Shown piece by piece: positions 27,321 through 36,288 of a stretch of DNA of 64,000 nt. Source of the stretch: Neobacillus ginsengisoli (GTDB taxonomy: Bacteria; Bacillota; Bacilli; Bacillales_B; DSM-18226); NCBI RefSeq assembly GCF_030813055.1, contig NZ_JAUSTW010000002.1:186001-250000 (forward strand). Direction: 5' to 3'. The notes beneath the pieces were generated by a model. It was not told where the DNA came from. It did no database searches and worked only from the letters and a program-made list of their open reading frames with translations. Within the stretch, counting starts at the first letter, position 1. Each line of letters opens with the position of its first letter. A program made the translations under genes and the position numbers.

Positions 27321-28847
27321 GTGAAAAAAATAATAATATCGCTTTTTTTAATGTCGTTTTTTCTTGTTTCGGCTTTACCTGCGTCAGCAGCGGTGAAAAA
27401 AGAAAACCGTTTATGGCAGGATGAATCCATTTATTCGATAATGATCGATCGATTTAATGATGGTGACGTCAAAAATGATGTGGATGTAAATACAAAAAAC
27501 CCTGTAGCCTATAACGGTGGAGATTTTCAGGGGATAATCGATAAACTTGACTACATACATGATATGGGATTCACAGCAATTCGTCTTACCCCAATTTTTG
27601 ATAATGCCGTCAATGGGTATCATGGCTATTGGGTGAATGATTTTTATAAAACCGAAGAGCATTTTGGGTCCATCAAGACCTTCCAAAAACTTGTCAATGA
27701 AGCACATAAGCGGAAAATGAAGGTATTAATTGATTTTGTCGCCAATAATGTTGCCGAATCTAATCCATGGGTTAATGATTCAAGTAAACAAAATTGGTTT
27801 CATCCAAAGAAGGATGTACAGGATGGGAACAATCAGCAAGATCTTGAAAATGGCTGGGTAAACGGTTTGCCGGACCTTAATCAGGACAACCCGGATGTAA
27901 AAAAATATTTAATTGATGCCGCAAAATGGTGGATCAAAAAAACTGATATAGACGGTTATAGTCTCCCAGAAGTAAATTACGTTCCTGTAAGCTTTTGGAG
28001 CGACTTTTCAAAAGAGGTAAAACAAGAGAAGAAAAACTTTTTCTTATTGGGGGTCATGGATAAGAATACACCGGCGGATTTGAAAAAATATGAGGATGCA
28101 GGCATTGACAGCATGTTTAATTATCCGCTTAGCAGTGATTTAAGAGGAGCTTTTGCCAATACAGATCAATCGTTCAGTACCCTTTATTCCGATTCTAAAA
28201 GGGATTTGAATCAGAGCAAAAATCCGTATTTATTGGCGAACTTTATGGATAACGAAAATACGGTAAGATTCACCAGGGACATTGTCGACAAAAAACAGTT
28301 TCCGGGTGCACGTTGGGAAATGGCCTTAACCTATCTATATACAACCCCAGGAATCCCCGTTGTCTATTACGGCAGTGAAATTGCCTTAAATGGCGGGGAT
28401 ATTCCGGATAACCGCAAACAAATGAATTTCCGGGCTGACAAAGATCTCATTGATTATATTACAAAGCTTGGTGAGTTAAGAAATCAGCTTCCTTCGTTAA
28501 CGAGAGGGACGTTCGAAATGCTTTATGAAAGAAACGGAATGGCTGTTTATAAACGCTATTATAAAGGGGAAACAGCGATAATTGCGATTAATAATACCGA
28601 AAAATCCCAGAATGTTACGTTAACAGATAAACAGATCGAAGGCGGGAAAGAGCTTCGGGGTCTATTTGGCGGCGATCTGGTTCCTAGTAAGAATAATAAA
28701 TATACGATTATTCTCGATCGCGATAAAGCAGAAATTTATGTACTAGCGAAGAAAGGCGGGTTAAACATACCGCTAATTGTATCGCTGGTAGTTGTGTACC
28801 TATTATTTGTTCTATTTCTCATAAAAGTAAAGAAAAGAAAAAAATAA
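27321..28847 (+). CDS. Membrane-anchored GH13 alpha-amylase-like protein, predicted pseudoenzyme
   Basis: 508 residues: signal peptide (cleavage probably after ASAA, residue 24), a (beta/alpha)8 GH13 domain, a C-terminal beta domain, and a C-terminal membrane segment (about 480-502) with a KKRKK tail. The frame, GGDFQGIIDKLDYIHDMGFTAI and GIPVVYYGSEIALNGG are conserved. The catalytic regions are not: region I is DFVANN (His lost at 143), region II GYSLP (Arg to Ser214, nucleophile Asp to Pro216), region III LLGVM (Glu to Val245), region IV FMDNEN (His to Glu312, Asp to Asn313). It should not hydrolyse glycans; it may bind them. GTG start follows GAGGAGG. Confidence 0.88.
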   Translation: MKKIIISLFLMSFFLVSALPASAAVKKENRLWQDESIYSIMIDRFNDGDVKNDVDVNTKNPVAYNGGDFQGIIDKLDYIHDMGFTAIRLTPIFDNAVNGYHGYWVNDFYKTEEHFGSIKTFQKLVNEAHKRKMKVLIDFVANNVAESNPWVNDSSKQNWFHPKKDVQDGNNQQDLENGWVNGLPDLNQDNPDVKKYLIDAAKWWIKKTDIDGYSLPEVNYVPVSFWSDFSKEVKQEKKNFFLLGVMDKNTPADLKKYEDAGIDSMFNYPLSSDLRGAFANTDQSFSTLYSDSKRDLNQSKNPYLLANFMDNENTVRFTRDIVDKKQFPGARWEMALTYLYTTPGIPVVYYGSEIALNGGDIPDNRKQMNFRADKDLIDYITKLGELRNQLPSLTRGTFEMLYERNGMAVYKRYYKGETAIIAINNTEKSQNVTLTDKQIEGGKELRGLFGGDLVPSKNNKYTIILDRDKAEIYVLAKKGGLNIPLIVSLVVVYLLFVLFLIKVKKRKK

Positions 28848-28852
28848 CTAAA

Positions 28853-28881
28853 CGCACTGGGGGATATCCTCCAGTGCGTTC
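28853..28881. terminator. Hairpin between converging genes
   Basis: AACGCACTGG and CCAGTGCGTT pair perfectly around ggggatatcct. T tracts are weak on both sides, so termination is likely but not certain. Confidence 0.55.
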
Positions 28882-28894
28882 CGCAATATTGTGG

Positions 28895-29767
28895 TTATCC
28901 GTTGACGATTTTTCCTCCGTTTACGTGAATCATTTGACCGCTTATATAGGTAGAATCATCAGAGGCGAGGAAAACATAGCTTGGCGCTAATTCGTAAGGC
29001 TGCCCCGCTCTTCCCATTGCTGTATTCGAACCAAATGTGGCCACTTGATCTGCCGGAAAAGTTGATGGGATTAACGGAGTCCATATAGGTCCAGGAGCTA
29101 CCCCGTTTACTCTAATACCTTGCGGTGCAAGTGATTTAGCTAATGAACGGGTAAATGACACAATGGCTCCTTTTGTTGAGGAATAATCCAATAACTGTTC
29201 ATTTCCTTCATAAGCCGTTATTGATGCCGTGTTAATGATAGATGCTCCAGTTTTTAAAAAGGGAAGAGCCATTTTTGCCATATAAAAATAGGAGAAAATA
29301 TTTGTTCGAAATGTTTTTTCAAGTTGATTCCTTGTTATATTCAAAAGGCTTTTTTGCGGATGCTGTTCCGCTGCATTGTTCACTAAAATATCTAATTTCC
29401 CAAATTCCTTGATCGTTTTATTGGTAATTTCTTTACAATAATCTTCACTGCCGATATCTCCAGAATAAAGTAAGCATCTTCGCCCTTCCGCTTCGATCAG
29501 CTGCTTTGTTTCGTCTGCATCCTGATGTTCTTCTAAATAAACAATTGCCACATCAGCGCCTTCTTTGGCAAAATAAATCGCTACTGATTTTCCGATGCCG
29601 CTGTCTCCCCCCGTAATAATCGCTGTTTTTCCCACTAATTTCCCGCCCGGTTTATAATTTGGAGCGACAGAAACAGGGCGGGGATTCATTTCACTCTCTA
29701 TTCCGGGCTGGTGGTTTTGATGCTGCGGTGGAAAGGTTTGCTTCTGTTGATTTTGATTGCTGCTCAT
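28895..29767 (-). CDS. SDR family oxidoreductase with Gln/Pro-rich N-terminal tail
   Basis: 290-residue NAD(P)-dependent short-chain dehydrogenase. After a Gln/Pro/His-rich tail of about 40 residues come the TGGDSGIGKSVA nucleotide motif, LVNNAAEQHP, and the active-site Tyr/Lys in DYSSTKGA (YxxxK). This long-tailed subgroup includes general-stress proteins of Bacillus (YhdF/YhxC type). The start ATG has a GGAGGT site. The substrate is unknown. It converges on the amylase-like gene and lies downstream of yajQ on the same strand, separated by a terminator. Confidence 0.88.
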   Translation of the reverse strand: MSSNQNQQKQTFPPQHQNHQPGIESEMNPRPVSVAPNYKPGGKLVGKTAIITGGDSGIGKSVAIYFAKEGADVAIVYLEEHQDADETKQLIEAEGRRCLLYSGDIGSEDYCKEITNKTIKEFGKLDILVNNAAEQHPQKSLLNITRNQLEKTFRTNIFSYFYMAKMALPFLKTGASIINTASITAYEGNEQLLDYSSTKGAIVSFTRSLAKSLAPQGIRVNGVAPGPIWTPLIPSTFPADQVATFGSNTAMGRAGQPYELAPSYVFLASDDSTYISGQMIHVNGGKIVNG

Positions 29768-29844
29768 TATCGTTGACCTCCAAGTCTAAATTACACTTGT
29801 TAGTTTTAGATAAAAAAGTGAAATTATGATACCAGAAACTAGTA

Positions 29845-29888
29845 AAAAAGACGAAAGGAAAAATCTCCTTTAGCCTAGAGTCTTTTTA
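29845..29888 (-). terminator. Terminator of yajQ
   Basis: On the minus strand AAAAAGAC and GTCTTTTTT enclose an inner stem AAAGGA/TCCTTT, ending in a T run. Confidence 0.7.
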
Positions 29889-30377
29889 ACGATAGTTCAT
29901 GAATTGTACATCAATGGTAAGATCCGCTTCGCGGACTAAGGAAATTATTTTTTGCAAATCGTCACGGTTTTTGCCCGTAACCCGTACCTGATCGTCCTGG
30001 ACCTGACTTTTAACCTTTACTCCGCTATTTTTAATAATCGTATTAATTTTTTTTGCATTTTCTTTATCAATACCTTGAACAAGCTTTGCTCTTTGACGGA
30101 CTGTACCGCCGGAGGCTTTCTCGACCTTTCCGTAATCGAGATTTTTGATGGGAATTCCTCTTTTAATCATTTTTCCCAGCAAAACATCTTTAAGCTGATC
30201 CATTTTATATTCATCATCTGAAACAAGGACCAGTTCTTCTTTATCAAGCTTAACATCGCTTTTACTCCCTTTAAAATCGTAACGGGTGCCAATTTCTTTC
30301 ATCGTTAGTGTAATGGCATTTGTGACTTCAGAAAAGTCAACTTTGGATACAATATCAAATGAGCTATCTTTTGACAT
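29886..30377 (-). CDS. yajQ: YajQ family nucleotide-binding protein (YitK)
   Basis: 163 residues beginning [22 protein letters not shown], with [19 protein letters not shown] and the C-terminal [21 protein letters not shown]. This is the two-RRM-like fold of YajQ. A Xanthomonas YajQ protein binds c-di-GMP and others bind nucleic acid; whether this one binds c-di-GMP is unknown, but a c-di-GMP riboswitch lies 8 kb away. Divergent from cvfB, as yitK is from yitL in B. subtilis. Confidence 0.92.
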   Translation of the reverse strand: MSKDSSFDIVSKVDFSEVTNAITLTMKEIGTRYDFKGSKSDVKLDKEELVLVSDDEYKMDQLKDVLLGKMIKRGIPIKNLDYGKVEKASGGTVRQRAKLVQGIDKENAKKINTIIKNSGVKVKSQVQDDQVRVTGKNRDDLQKIISLVREADLTIDVQFMNYR

Positions 30378-30522
30378 ATCAAAACCTCCGGAGATAATTA
30401 TTAAATAGTATGTAGAATCTCTTGCCTGCTAAAGTTTCCCTTTATGGCTACATTATAGTAAAATAAATCAGTTCAAACAACTTATTGGAAAAAGCTCCAT
30501 AAACAAAAAAAGGGGAGTTAAC

Positions 30523-31386
30523 ATGTCACTACAAGAACTTATTGGTCAATCAACTACATTAACTGTTGCACGTAAAGCTGATTATGGCTATTTTTTGACA
30601 GATGGAACGGAAGATGTATTATTACATAAAAGTGAAACAAACCAAGAATATGAAGACGGAGATTGCGTCGAAGTGTTTCTTTATTTGGATTCCCATGGTA
30701 GAACTTCTGCATCAACCACAATACCTGAGGTTGCCATCGGTCGCTATGCTTGGGTAAAAGTTACTGATACAAATCCGGAATTAGGAGTTTTTCTGGATAT
30801 TGGAATTAATAAGGATATTTTATTAGGAGCTGACGATCTTCCTGTACATAAGTCAGTCTGGCCAAAGGTAGGGGATTTAGTCTATATTACACTTAGGGTA
30901 AACCGCAATTATCTTCTTTACGCAAGGCTCGCAAGTGACCAGATCATACAATCAATTTCAACAAAAGCCACTAGATCCGATTTCAACAAAAATGTTCAGG
31001 GGCACATATACAGAACAGCAAAGGTAGGAAGCTGGGTCTATACGATTGAGGGATTTAAAGGATTTATACATGAGTCACAAAGACCGCAGGAGCCCCGGTT
31101 AGGTGAAAAAGTGGAAGGGCGCATTATTGATGTGAAAGAAGATGGAACTATCAATGTTTCTTTACTCGCTAGAAAAGAGGAAGCACAAGACCTCGACGCA
31201 GAGCGAATTTTCGAATATTTAATGAGTAGAAATGGTGCAATGCCTTTTAATGATAAAAGTATGCCGGAAGATATCCAAGAACGATTCGGTTTAAGTAAAG
31301 GTGCATTTAAGCGAGCTCTTGGAAAACTGATGAAGGACGGCAAAGCTTATCAAGAAGGCAGCTGGACCTACGCCAAAAAGGAATAG
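30523..31386 (+). CDS. cvfB: S1-domain RNA-binding protein CvfB (YitL)
   Basis: 287 residues with an S1-like N-terminal region, two further S1-type segments (WVKVTDTNPELGVFLDIGINKDIL and the GWVYTIEGFKGFIHESQ-like stretch followed by GRIIDVKEDGTINVSL), and a C-terminal winged-helix (LSKGAFKRALGKLMKDGKAY). This is the CvfB layout; in Staphylococcus CvfB affects virulence gene expression through RNA. A GGGGAG site precedes the ATG. The next small gene lies 73 bases downstream on the same strand. Confidence 0.9.
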   Translation: MSLQELIGQSTTLTVARKADYGYFLTDGTEDVLLHKSETNQEYEDGDCVEVFLYLDSHGRTSASTTIPEVAIGRYAWVKVTDTNPELGVFLDIGINKDILLGADDLPVHKSVWPKVGDLVYITLRVNRNYLLYARLASDQIIQSISTKATRSDFNKNVQGHIYRTAKVGSWVYTIEGFKGFIHESQRPQEPRLGEKVEGRIIDVKEDGTINVSLLARKEEAQDLDAERIFEYLMSRNGAMPFNDKSMPEDIQERFGLSKGAFKRALGKLMKDGKAYQEGSWTYAKKE

Positions 31387-31459
31387 AATAAATTGTACAT
31401 ACTCCTTTTCGAATTGCTTACACTAATGACAGAAACTGATTTTGAAGGGAGTAAGCTAA

Positions 31460-31591
31460 ATGCCGCATACATCAGATAATGATAAAAAAGCAAAAGATAA
31501 TAATGCACTTCATCATGAAAAAAATATGATGCGCGAAAAAAATCGCCAAGCAGGTAAAAATCAATATTCAAAGAAAACGGATCATAAGTAA
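31460..31591 (+). CDS. DUF3941-like small basic protein
   Basis: 43 residues, highly charged, MPHTSDNDKKAKDNNALHHE then KNMMREKNRQAGKNQYSKKTDHK. The composition and the KNMMREKNRQAGKNQYSKKT segment fit the short DUF3941 proteins of Bacillaceae. A GAAGGGAG site precedes the ATG and a strong terminator follows, which supports it as a real gene. Function unknown. Confidence 0.75.
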   Translation: MPHTSDNDKKAKDNNALHHEKNMMREKNRQAGKNQYSKKTDHK

Positions 31592-31623
31592 AAGCTTTAG
31601 CCGATACGCCGAAGCTAGAGAAT

Positions 31624-31660
31624 AAAAACAGAGCTTGGGGTACCCTCGCTCTGTTTTTTG
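31624..31660 (+). terminator. Terminator after the DUF3941-like gene
   Basis: AAAACAGAGC and GCTCTGTTTT pair around ttggggtaccctc, then TTG; an A run upstream lets it also act for the converging degV gene. Confidence 0.85.
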
Positions 31661-31670
31661 TATAAAAATT

Positions 31671-32531
31671 TTATGATGGCAGTTGGTTTAAAAAAAAGAT
31701 AGAAATAGTTCCTGCGCCTGTATGGGCGCCAATAGCAGAACCAATTGAGGAAATATATACCTCTTTCGGATGAAATTCTTCCACAATCATGGCTTTCACT
31801 TCCAGGGCCGTTTCTTCATTATCTGCATGACTTATACCGATTATTTGGTCGGATAAATGTGCTCCTCGTTCCTTCATAAGCTCGATTAATCGGCGTAGCA
31901 CTTTCTTTTTCCCCCGGATCTTTTCAATCGGGACAAGTTTCCCATCTTCGACATTTAAGACTGGCTTAATATTTAATAAACCGCCAAGAAAAGCAGAAGC
32001 TTTAGAAACCCGGCCACCTTTTGCCAAATAATCTAAATCCTCAACTGTAAAAAGATGTTCCATATGTTGGACTCTAAAATGAACATCTTTTAGAATCTCC
32101 TCTTTGGAAACATTGTTTGCAGCAAGCTTAGCAGCTTCCTTAACAATTAACCCCTGTCCTAGAGAGGCACATTTTGTGTCTACAATCGTTAAATTAAAGC
32201 TTGGATATTTTTCCTTAACTTGGTCAAGAATCATAACAGCGGTCTGAAACGTTCCTGAAAGTTCTGAGGAAAATGCTATGTAGATTCCATCTTCATTATT
32301 TTCAGCCATTTTCGTGAAGGTTTCTTCAAACAAGAGGGGGGAAGCTTGGGATGTTTTTGGTACACTCCCGCTGCGAATCGCATCATACACAGTTTTCGAA
32401 TCAATATTTTTAACATCTTCGTATTCCTGCCCATTAACGTGAACCTTTAAAGGGATGAGAGTGACATTGTTTTCAGTATAAAAACTTAGAGGTAAATCGC
32501 ATGCGCTGTCAGCCAGTATCTTTATTTGCAT
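31671..32531 (-). CDS. yitS: DegV family fatty-acid-binding protein (YitS-like)
   Basis: 286 residues. DegV proteins (FakB) bind a fatty acid and present it to the FakA kinase. Seen here are ILADSACDLP at the N-terminus, TSQASP, SSELSGTFQ, LDYLAKGGRVSKASAFLGGLLNIKPVL and the C-terminal GxGT-like IGAHTGAGTISIFF. ATG 32531 follows AGGTGA; the earlier GTG is inside that site. Divergent from yitT as in B. subtilis. The lipid ligand cannot be told from sequence. Confidence 0.9.
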   Translation of the reverse strand: MQIKILADSACDLPLSFYTENNVTLIPLKVHVNGQEYEDVKNIDSKTVYDAIRSGSVPKTSQASPLLFEETFTKMAENNEDGIYIAFSSELSGTFQTAVMILDQVKEKYPSFNLTIVDTKCASLGQGLIVKEAAKLAANNVSKEEILKDVHFRVQHMEHLFTVEDLDYLAKGGRVSKASAFLGGLLNIKPVLNVEDGKLVPIEKIRGKKKVLRRLIELMKERGAHLSDQIIGISHADNEETALEVKAMIVEEFHPKEVYISSIGSAIGAHTGAGTISIFFLNQLPS

Positions 32532-32659
32532 GAAGCTCACCTGCTTTCAAGCTTTTTAGTTTAGTTTCAGTTTATCGGTTTCAACCTAAAAATACAATTA
32601 TCTATTCGTTAGTGATATTAAAAAAAGCAATCAATTTGAATCATAAAGGGGATAGCGGA

Positions 32660-33502
32660 ATGCTTTGGCTGCAAACAAAAAAGGTGTTAATTGTTATTAT
32701 TGGTGCATTGTTAAACGCAATCTCGATGAATTTATTTCTAATACCTGCAAATGTCTATTCAAGTGGATTCACCGGTATCGCTCAATTATTATCAAAAGTA
32801 TTGAGTGAATATACATCGATAAATATCTCGATGGGTTTTTTATTACTTTTATTGAATATTCCAGTCGCAATATTAGGCTGGAAAAAGGTTGGCAAATCAT
32901 TCACGATTTTTAGTTTTCTTAGTGTATTACTTTCCTCATTATTTTTGACCCTGATTCCAATAAAAGAGGTTTCACATGATATTCTTCTAAATGCTGTATT
33001 CGGAGGAGTAATTCTGGCAGCAGGTGTCGGTATTACATTAAAATGGGGTGCTTCTACGGGTGGTCTTGATATAATTGCCATGGTTTTATCACGTATGAAG
33101 GATAAACCGGTCGGTACCTATTTGTTTTTACTAAATGGCATTATTATCGCGACGGCAGGATATCTTTTTGGCTGGGAAAAAGCTTTATACACCCTTGTTA
33201 CGTTGTACACATCAACTAGAGTCATAGATGCCATTCATACTAGGCATGCCAAACTTACAGCACTAATCATTACAAAAAAAGCCGATGAACTTAAAAAAGC
33301 GATTCATGCAAAACTCGTCAGAGGAATTACGATGATTCCCGCAAAGGGAGCATTTTCAAACGAAACAAGAGCTATGATGATGATTGTAATTACCCGTTAC
33401 GAGCTTTATGATTTGGAAAGAATCATTAAGGAAGTCGATCCTAATGCGTTTACAAATATCATTCAAACAACGGGAGTTTATGGGTTCTTTAGACGTGACT
33501 AG
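32660..33502 (+). CDS. yitT: YitT family membrane protein
   Basis: 280 residues: five or so membrane segments in the first 165 residues (LIVIIGALLNAISMNLFLIPA, FLLLLLNIPVAILGW, SVLLSSLFLTLIPI, AVFGGVILAAGVGITLKWG and YLFLLNGIIIATAGYLFGW), then a cytoplasmic DUF2179 domain (GITMIPAKGAFSNETRAMMMIVITRYEL). The GASTGGLDIIA motif is typical. ATG 32660 has AAAGGGG upstream; the GTG at 32612 has none. Transport function is presumed in the family but the substrate is not established. Confidence 0.9.
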   Translation: MLWLQTKKVLIVIIGALLNAISMNLFLIPANVYSSGFTGIAQLLSKVLSEYTSINISMGFLLLLLNIPVAILGWKKVGKSFTIFSFLSVLLSSLFLTLIPIKEVSHDILLNAVFGGVILAAGVGITLKWGASTGGLDIIAMVLSRMKDKPVGTYLFLLNGIIIATAGYLFGWEKALYTLVTLYTSTRVIDAIHTRHAKLTALIITKKADELKKAIHAKLVRGITMIPAKGAFSNETRAMMMIVITRYELYDLERIIKEVDPNAFTNIIQTTGVYGFFRRD

Positions 33503-33549
33503 AACAAAGATACGGCGGCTATGTTCCTGGCTTACAAGGAGGTCTTTAA

Positions 33550-33963
33550 ATGAGAATTGTATTGTGTGCTTTTATGCTTTTTAATCCTTTCCAAGCAACA
33601 GCTTTGTTATCCAATGGTGAAACTAAAAGCAAAAATGATGTTTCGTTTATCCAAGAAGACAGTAATATTTTCAAATCTGTACAGGTTGCAGGTAGTAATG
33701 GAAATTATTTAATTACAGGCAAAACAAAACCCTCAAAGGGGAAATTTTATTATTTAGTCGAAGATGGACATGTGGAATATATTAAAGAAACACTGATTCT
33801 AATAAAAGAAAAGAACCCGAATTGGCAACCATTCAAAATCCAAATCCGGATCCCCAAAGAAAAATTGCCTAATAATGGTTCATTATTAGTGTATCTTTAT
33901 GAGCGAAACAATGAAGAGCAAATTATCAATTCATTTCCTATTATTTTGCAAAGATTTTATTAA
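33550..33963 (+). CDS. Secreted protein with Gmad2-like Ig domain (tentative)
   Basis: 137 residues with a short signal peptide (MRIVLCAFMLFNPFQATA). The mature part reads SVQVAGSNGNYLITGKTKPSKGKFYYLVEDG, then PFKIQIRIPKEKLPNNGSLLVYLYERNNEEQ, a beta-rich pattern resembling the Gmad2 immunoglobulin-like domain of germination-related proteins. It stands where B. subtilis has ipi (a protease inhibitor), but I see no clear sequence match to Ipi. AAGGAGGT precedes the ATG and a terminator follows. Secreted nature is firm; the domain call is tentative. Confidence 0.6.
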   Translation: MRIVLCAFMLFNPFQATALLSNGETKSKNDVSFIQEDSNIFKSVQVAGSNGNYLITGKTKPSKGKFYYLVEDGHVEYIKETLILIKEKNPNWQPFKIQIRIPKEKLPNNGSLLVYLYERNNEEQIINSFPIILQRFY

Positions 33964-33999
33964 GAAAAGCGGAAGCGCTCTTTTGCGCTTCCGCTTTTT
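33964..33999. terminator. Terminator built from a GCGGAAGCGC palindrome
   Basis: AAAAGCGGAAGCGC and GCGCTTCCGCTTTTTT pair around tcttt, bidirectional. The stem is the same motif family as the repeat-like DNA at 53343 and 43904. Confidence 0.88.
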
Positions 34000-34200
34000 T
34001 CAATCCATCCGATTTTGATTTACTTGATCAAGCTCATTTTGCATCTGTTGGAGCTGACTTTGCTCAGCAATAGTCGAATTAGCGTAAGCAGAGCTTAAAG
34101 CATTTTTCGCTTTTGCAATTGCACCATCACGGTCAGCAGGGTTGGCGGATTTCGCCATCTCCACAAATCTTCTCGCTTCCTGGAACAGTTGGTTACCCAT
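34000..34200 (-). CDS. yitR: DUF3813 family protein (YitR-like)
   Basis: 66 residues starting MGNQLFQEARRFVEMAKSA and continuing with an Ala-rich amphipathic helix, the DUF3813 pattern. The ribosome binding site GGAGG lies inside the 3' end of the gene upstream on the same strand, which stops one base before the start codon, so the two are probably co-translated. In B. subtilis yitR is near yitS and yitT, as here. Function unknown. Confidence 0.78.
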   Translation of the reverse strand: MGNQLFQEARRFVEMAKSANPADRDGAIAKAKNALSSAYANSTIAEQSQLQQMQNELDQVNQNRMD

Positions 34201-34201
34201 A

Positions 34202-34354
34202 TTAAATTCCTCCAAGTGAGGAGTCTTGCACATTGGCCATTTTCTGAGCTTCCGCTTCAGCGTAGGTCATGTGATAAGGGATACGTTCATCATGCTTGCT
34301 AACTGTATCCTTTCCTTGTTGGACAAAGCGTTTTGATTTGTTTCGTTTACCCAT
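34202..34354 (-). CDS. Small conserved-looking protein of 50 residues
   Basis: Begins MGKRNKSKRFVQQGKDTVSK and ends HDERIPYHMTYAEAEAQKMA plus a short tail. A basic N-terminus is followed by an acidic, Ala-rich end. A GGAGGG site lies seven bases before the ATG. Its last codons (SLGGI stop) contain the ribosome binding site for the DUF3813 gene. I do not recognise the family; small basic proteins like this are common among spore-associated proteins of Bacillus, but that is only a resemblance. Confidence 0.6.
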   Translation of the reverse strand: MGKRNKSKRFVQQGKDTVSKHDERIPYHMTYAEAEAQKMANVQDSSLGGI

Positions 34355-34464
34355 TCGAATCCCTCCAATATGCCCAAGCTTTCTTGAAACAGCAACGCTG
34401 CCTCAAAAAATAGTATGCTCTATCTTTGGCGGGTTCATTTAGGTAATCAATGGCTGTTTTGTGA

Positions 34465-35277
34465 CTATTTTATATTTAAAAAATCAGCTAAGTAAATACC
34501 TATGCCATCTTCTTCATTTGTAAGAGTGACTTCATTTGCAATGTTTTTTACTTTTTCAATAGCATTTCCCATCGCAATACCATGTCCGGCAAATTCAAGC
34601 ATTTCAAGGTCATTATCTTCATCACCAAAAGCAATAATCCTTTCTGCAGGAATTTGAAAAAATTCAGAAGCTTTTTTCAAACCAACAGCTTTATTTAAGC
34701 CGGCTCTGATAATTTCAATCACATGCCATGGGGCAGCCCAGCTCCGTTGATCAATGACTTCTGCATGCACATCGGATAAATGTTGACGAATCACATGTAG
34801 CTGGTCTTCTTCTGTATGGATTAACATACTCGTCGGAGAATCATTTAAATAATTACATAAATCACCTGTAGTTATTTTCGGATTTCCAAAACCAAAAATG
34901 TCCAACAATTTTTCATCATGATAATGAAAATAGACATCGTCAATTACCTCAGCGATAATATTGTGAAACTGATACGCTCTGCAAGTTTCAACAATATCCT
35001 TGGCGACTTTAATATCAAGCGGTTCATGATAATAGCCCCAGCTTGGGTTTCGGGGATGATGCATGAAAGCACCATTAAAATTAACAATCGGTGTGTCCAA
35101 TTCCAGCTCATGGTAATACATTTCACTGGATCTGTATGGCCTGCCCGTAGCAATCATGACAATATGTCCTTCTTCTCTTGCCTTTTTTAAAATTTCCTTA
35201 TTTTTTAATGAAATTGTTTTATCATCTTTTAATAATGTTCCATCTAAATCTAAAGCGATTAAATGTCTCTCTGTCAT
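34465..35277 (-). CDS. yitU: Cof-type HAD-IIB phosphatase YitU
   Basis: 270 residues of the haloacid dehalogenase superfamily, subclass IIB, which dephosphorylate sugar phosphates or flavin precursors. Motif I is ALDLDGTLLKDDK, motif II MIATGRPYRSSE, motif III around GLNKAVGLKK and motif IV FGDEDNDLEML. The cap domain lies between about residues 80 and 190. Position next to yitV and yitW matches B. subtilis yitU, one of several phosphatases implicated there in riboflavin synthesis. The substrate is not determined here. Confidence 0.88.
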   Translation of the reverse strand: MTERHLIALDLDGTLLKDDKTISLKNKEILKKAREEGHIVMIATGRPYRSSEMYYHELELDTPIVNFNGAFMHHPRNPSWGYYHEPLDIKVAKDIVETCRAYQFHNIIAEVIDDVYFHYHDEKLLDIFGFGNPKITTGDLCNYLNDSPTSMLIHTEEDQLHVIRQHLSDVHAEVIDQRSWAAPWHVIEIIRAGLNKAVGLKKASEFFQIPAERIIAFGDEDNDLEMLEFAGHGIAMGNAIEKVKNIANEVTLTNEEDGIGIYLADFLNIK

Positions 35278-35493
35278 ATGGACTCCTTCTTAATATGATT
35301 TATAAGCAAAAAGTGCTTGCTTTAGGAAAAAAGTATGTCTACATGATACACTACAATTATGAAATTTTTACATTGCATGGAATTAGTTCTATACTTACTA
35401 TGTTAACAATTTTATATCTAATATGTAAAAAAATTCACACCAAAAGATTTTATTTGCATTTATACTTAATTGTGCATCAGGAGGATTTCAGAA

Positions 35494-36264
35494 GTGATCT
35501 TCATTGAAAAGGAATATATCAATAATATTCCCCTTTTACATGTCGTCAAAAAAGGAGAAAATCAATATAAGCTTCCGACTATTATTTTTATCCATGGCAT
35601 AACAAGCGCTAAAGAACATAATCTCCATTATGCATATTTATTTGCAGAAAAGGGGTTTCGCGTTATTTTACCTGATGCGTTATTTCATGGTGAAAGAGAA
35701 GGGAGTTTTTCGCAGAAAGATATATACACCCATTTTTGGGAAATTGTCATAAAAACAATTCAAGAAATAAATACAATTAAAGAATATTATGTACAAAGCG
35801 GTTTGGCAGATCCACAAAGAATCGGGCTCGCAGGGACCTCGATGGGTGGTATCGTAACATTGGGTGCATTGACTCAATATCGATGGATTAAAGCTGCAGC
35901 CAGTTTAATGGGAATGCCGGCATACGAACAATTCTCGCTATGGCAAATAGATCAATTTCAAAAGCAGGGATATTCTATTCCCTTTTCTGAAGGACAAATA
36001 GCAGATCAATTAGCAATTTTACGTGACTACGATTTAAGCCTGCATCCCGAAAAACTTGAAAACCGGCCATTACTGTTCTGGCATGCAAAAAATGATCCAA
36101 TTGTTCCCTACTCCTTAACGTTCAAATTTTTTGAATCGATTAAGGATGACTATAGTATAAATCCCGAAAAGCTTATGTTTTTATCAGAGGAGCATGCAGG
36201 TCACAAGGTGAGCAGAATAGGTCTTAAAGCTACTGTTGAATGGTTTGAAAAATCCCTTTTATAA
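35494..36264 (+). CDS. yitV: Alpha/beta-hydrolase (YitV-like esterase)
   Basis: 256 residues. FIHGITSAKEHN marks the oxyanion region, the nucleophile elbow is GTSMGG, the acid Asp is probably in AKNDPIVPYS, and the His in EEHAGHKVS. The start is GTG 35494: CAGGAGG lies nine bases upstream, while the longer frame runs through that site. It precedes yitW on the same strand by 24 bases, as in B. subtilis. The substrate is unknown; the prolyl-oligopeptidase-like hydrolase fold is clear. Confidence 0.88.
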   Translation: MIFIEKEYINNIPLLHVVKKGENQYKLPTIIFIHGITSAKEHNLHYAYLFAEKGFRVILPDALFHGEREGSFSQKDIYTHFWEIVIKTIQEINTIKEYYVQSGLADPQRIGLAGTSMGGIVTLGALTQYRWIKAAASLMGMPAYEQFSLWQIDQFQKQGYSIPFSEGQIADQLAILRDYDLSLHPEKLENRPLLFWHAKNDPIVPYSLTFKFFESIKDDYSINPEKLMFLSEEHAGHKVSRIGLKATVEWFEKSLL

Positions 36265-36288
36265 TTAATATTTAGGAGTGATTTAACG

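Noticed and set aside
33550..33963. Intracellular protease inhibitor Ipi, expected by synteny
   Set aside because: The protein has a signal peptide and does not share visible sequence with Ipi; a Gmad2-like secreted protein fits better.
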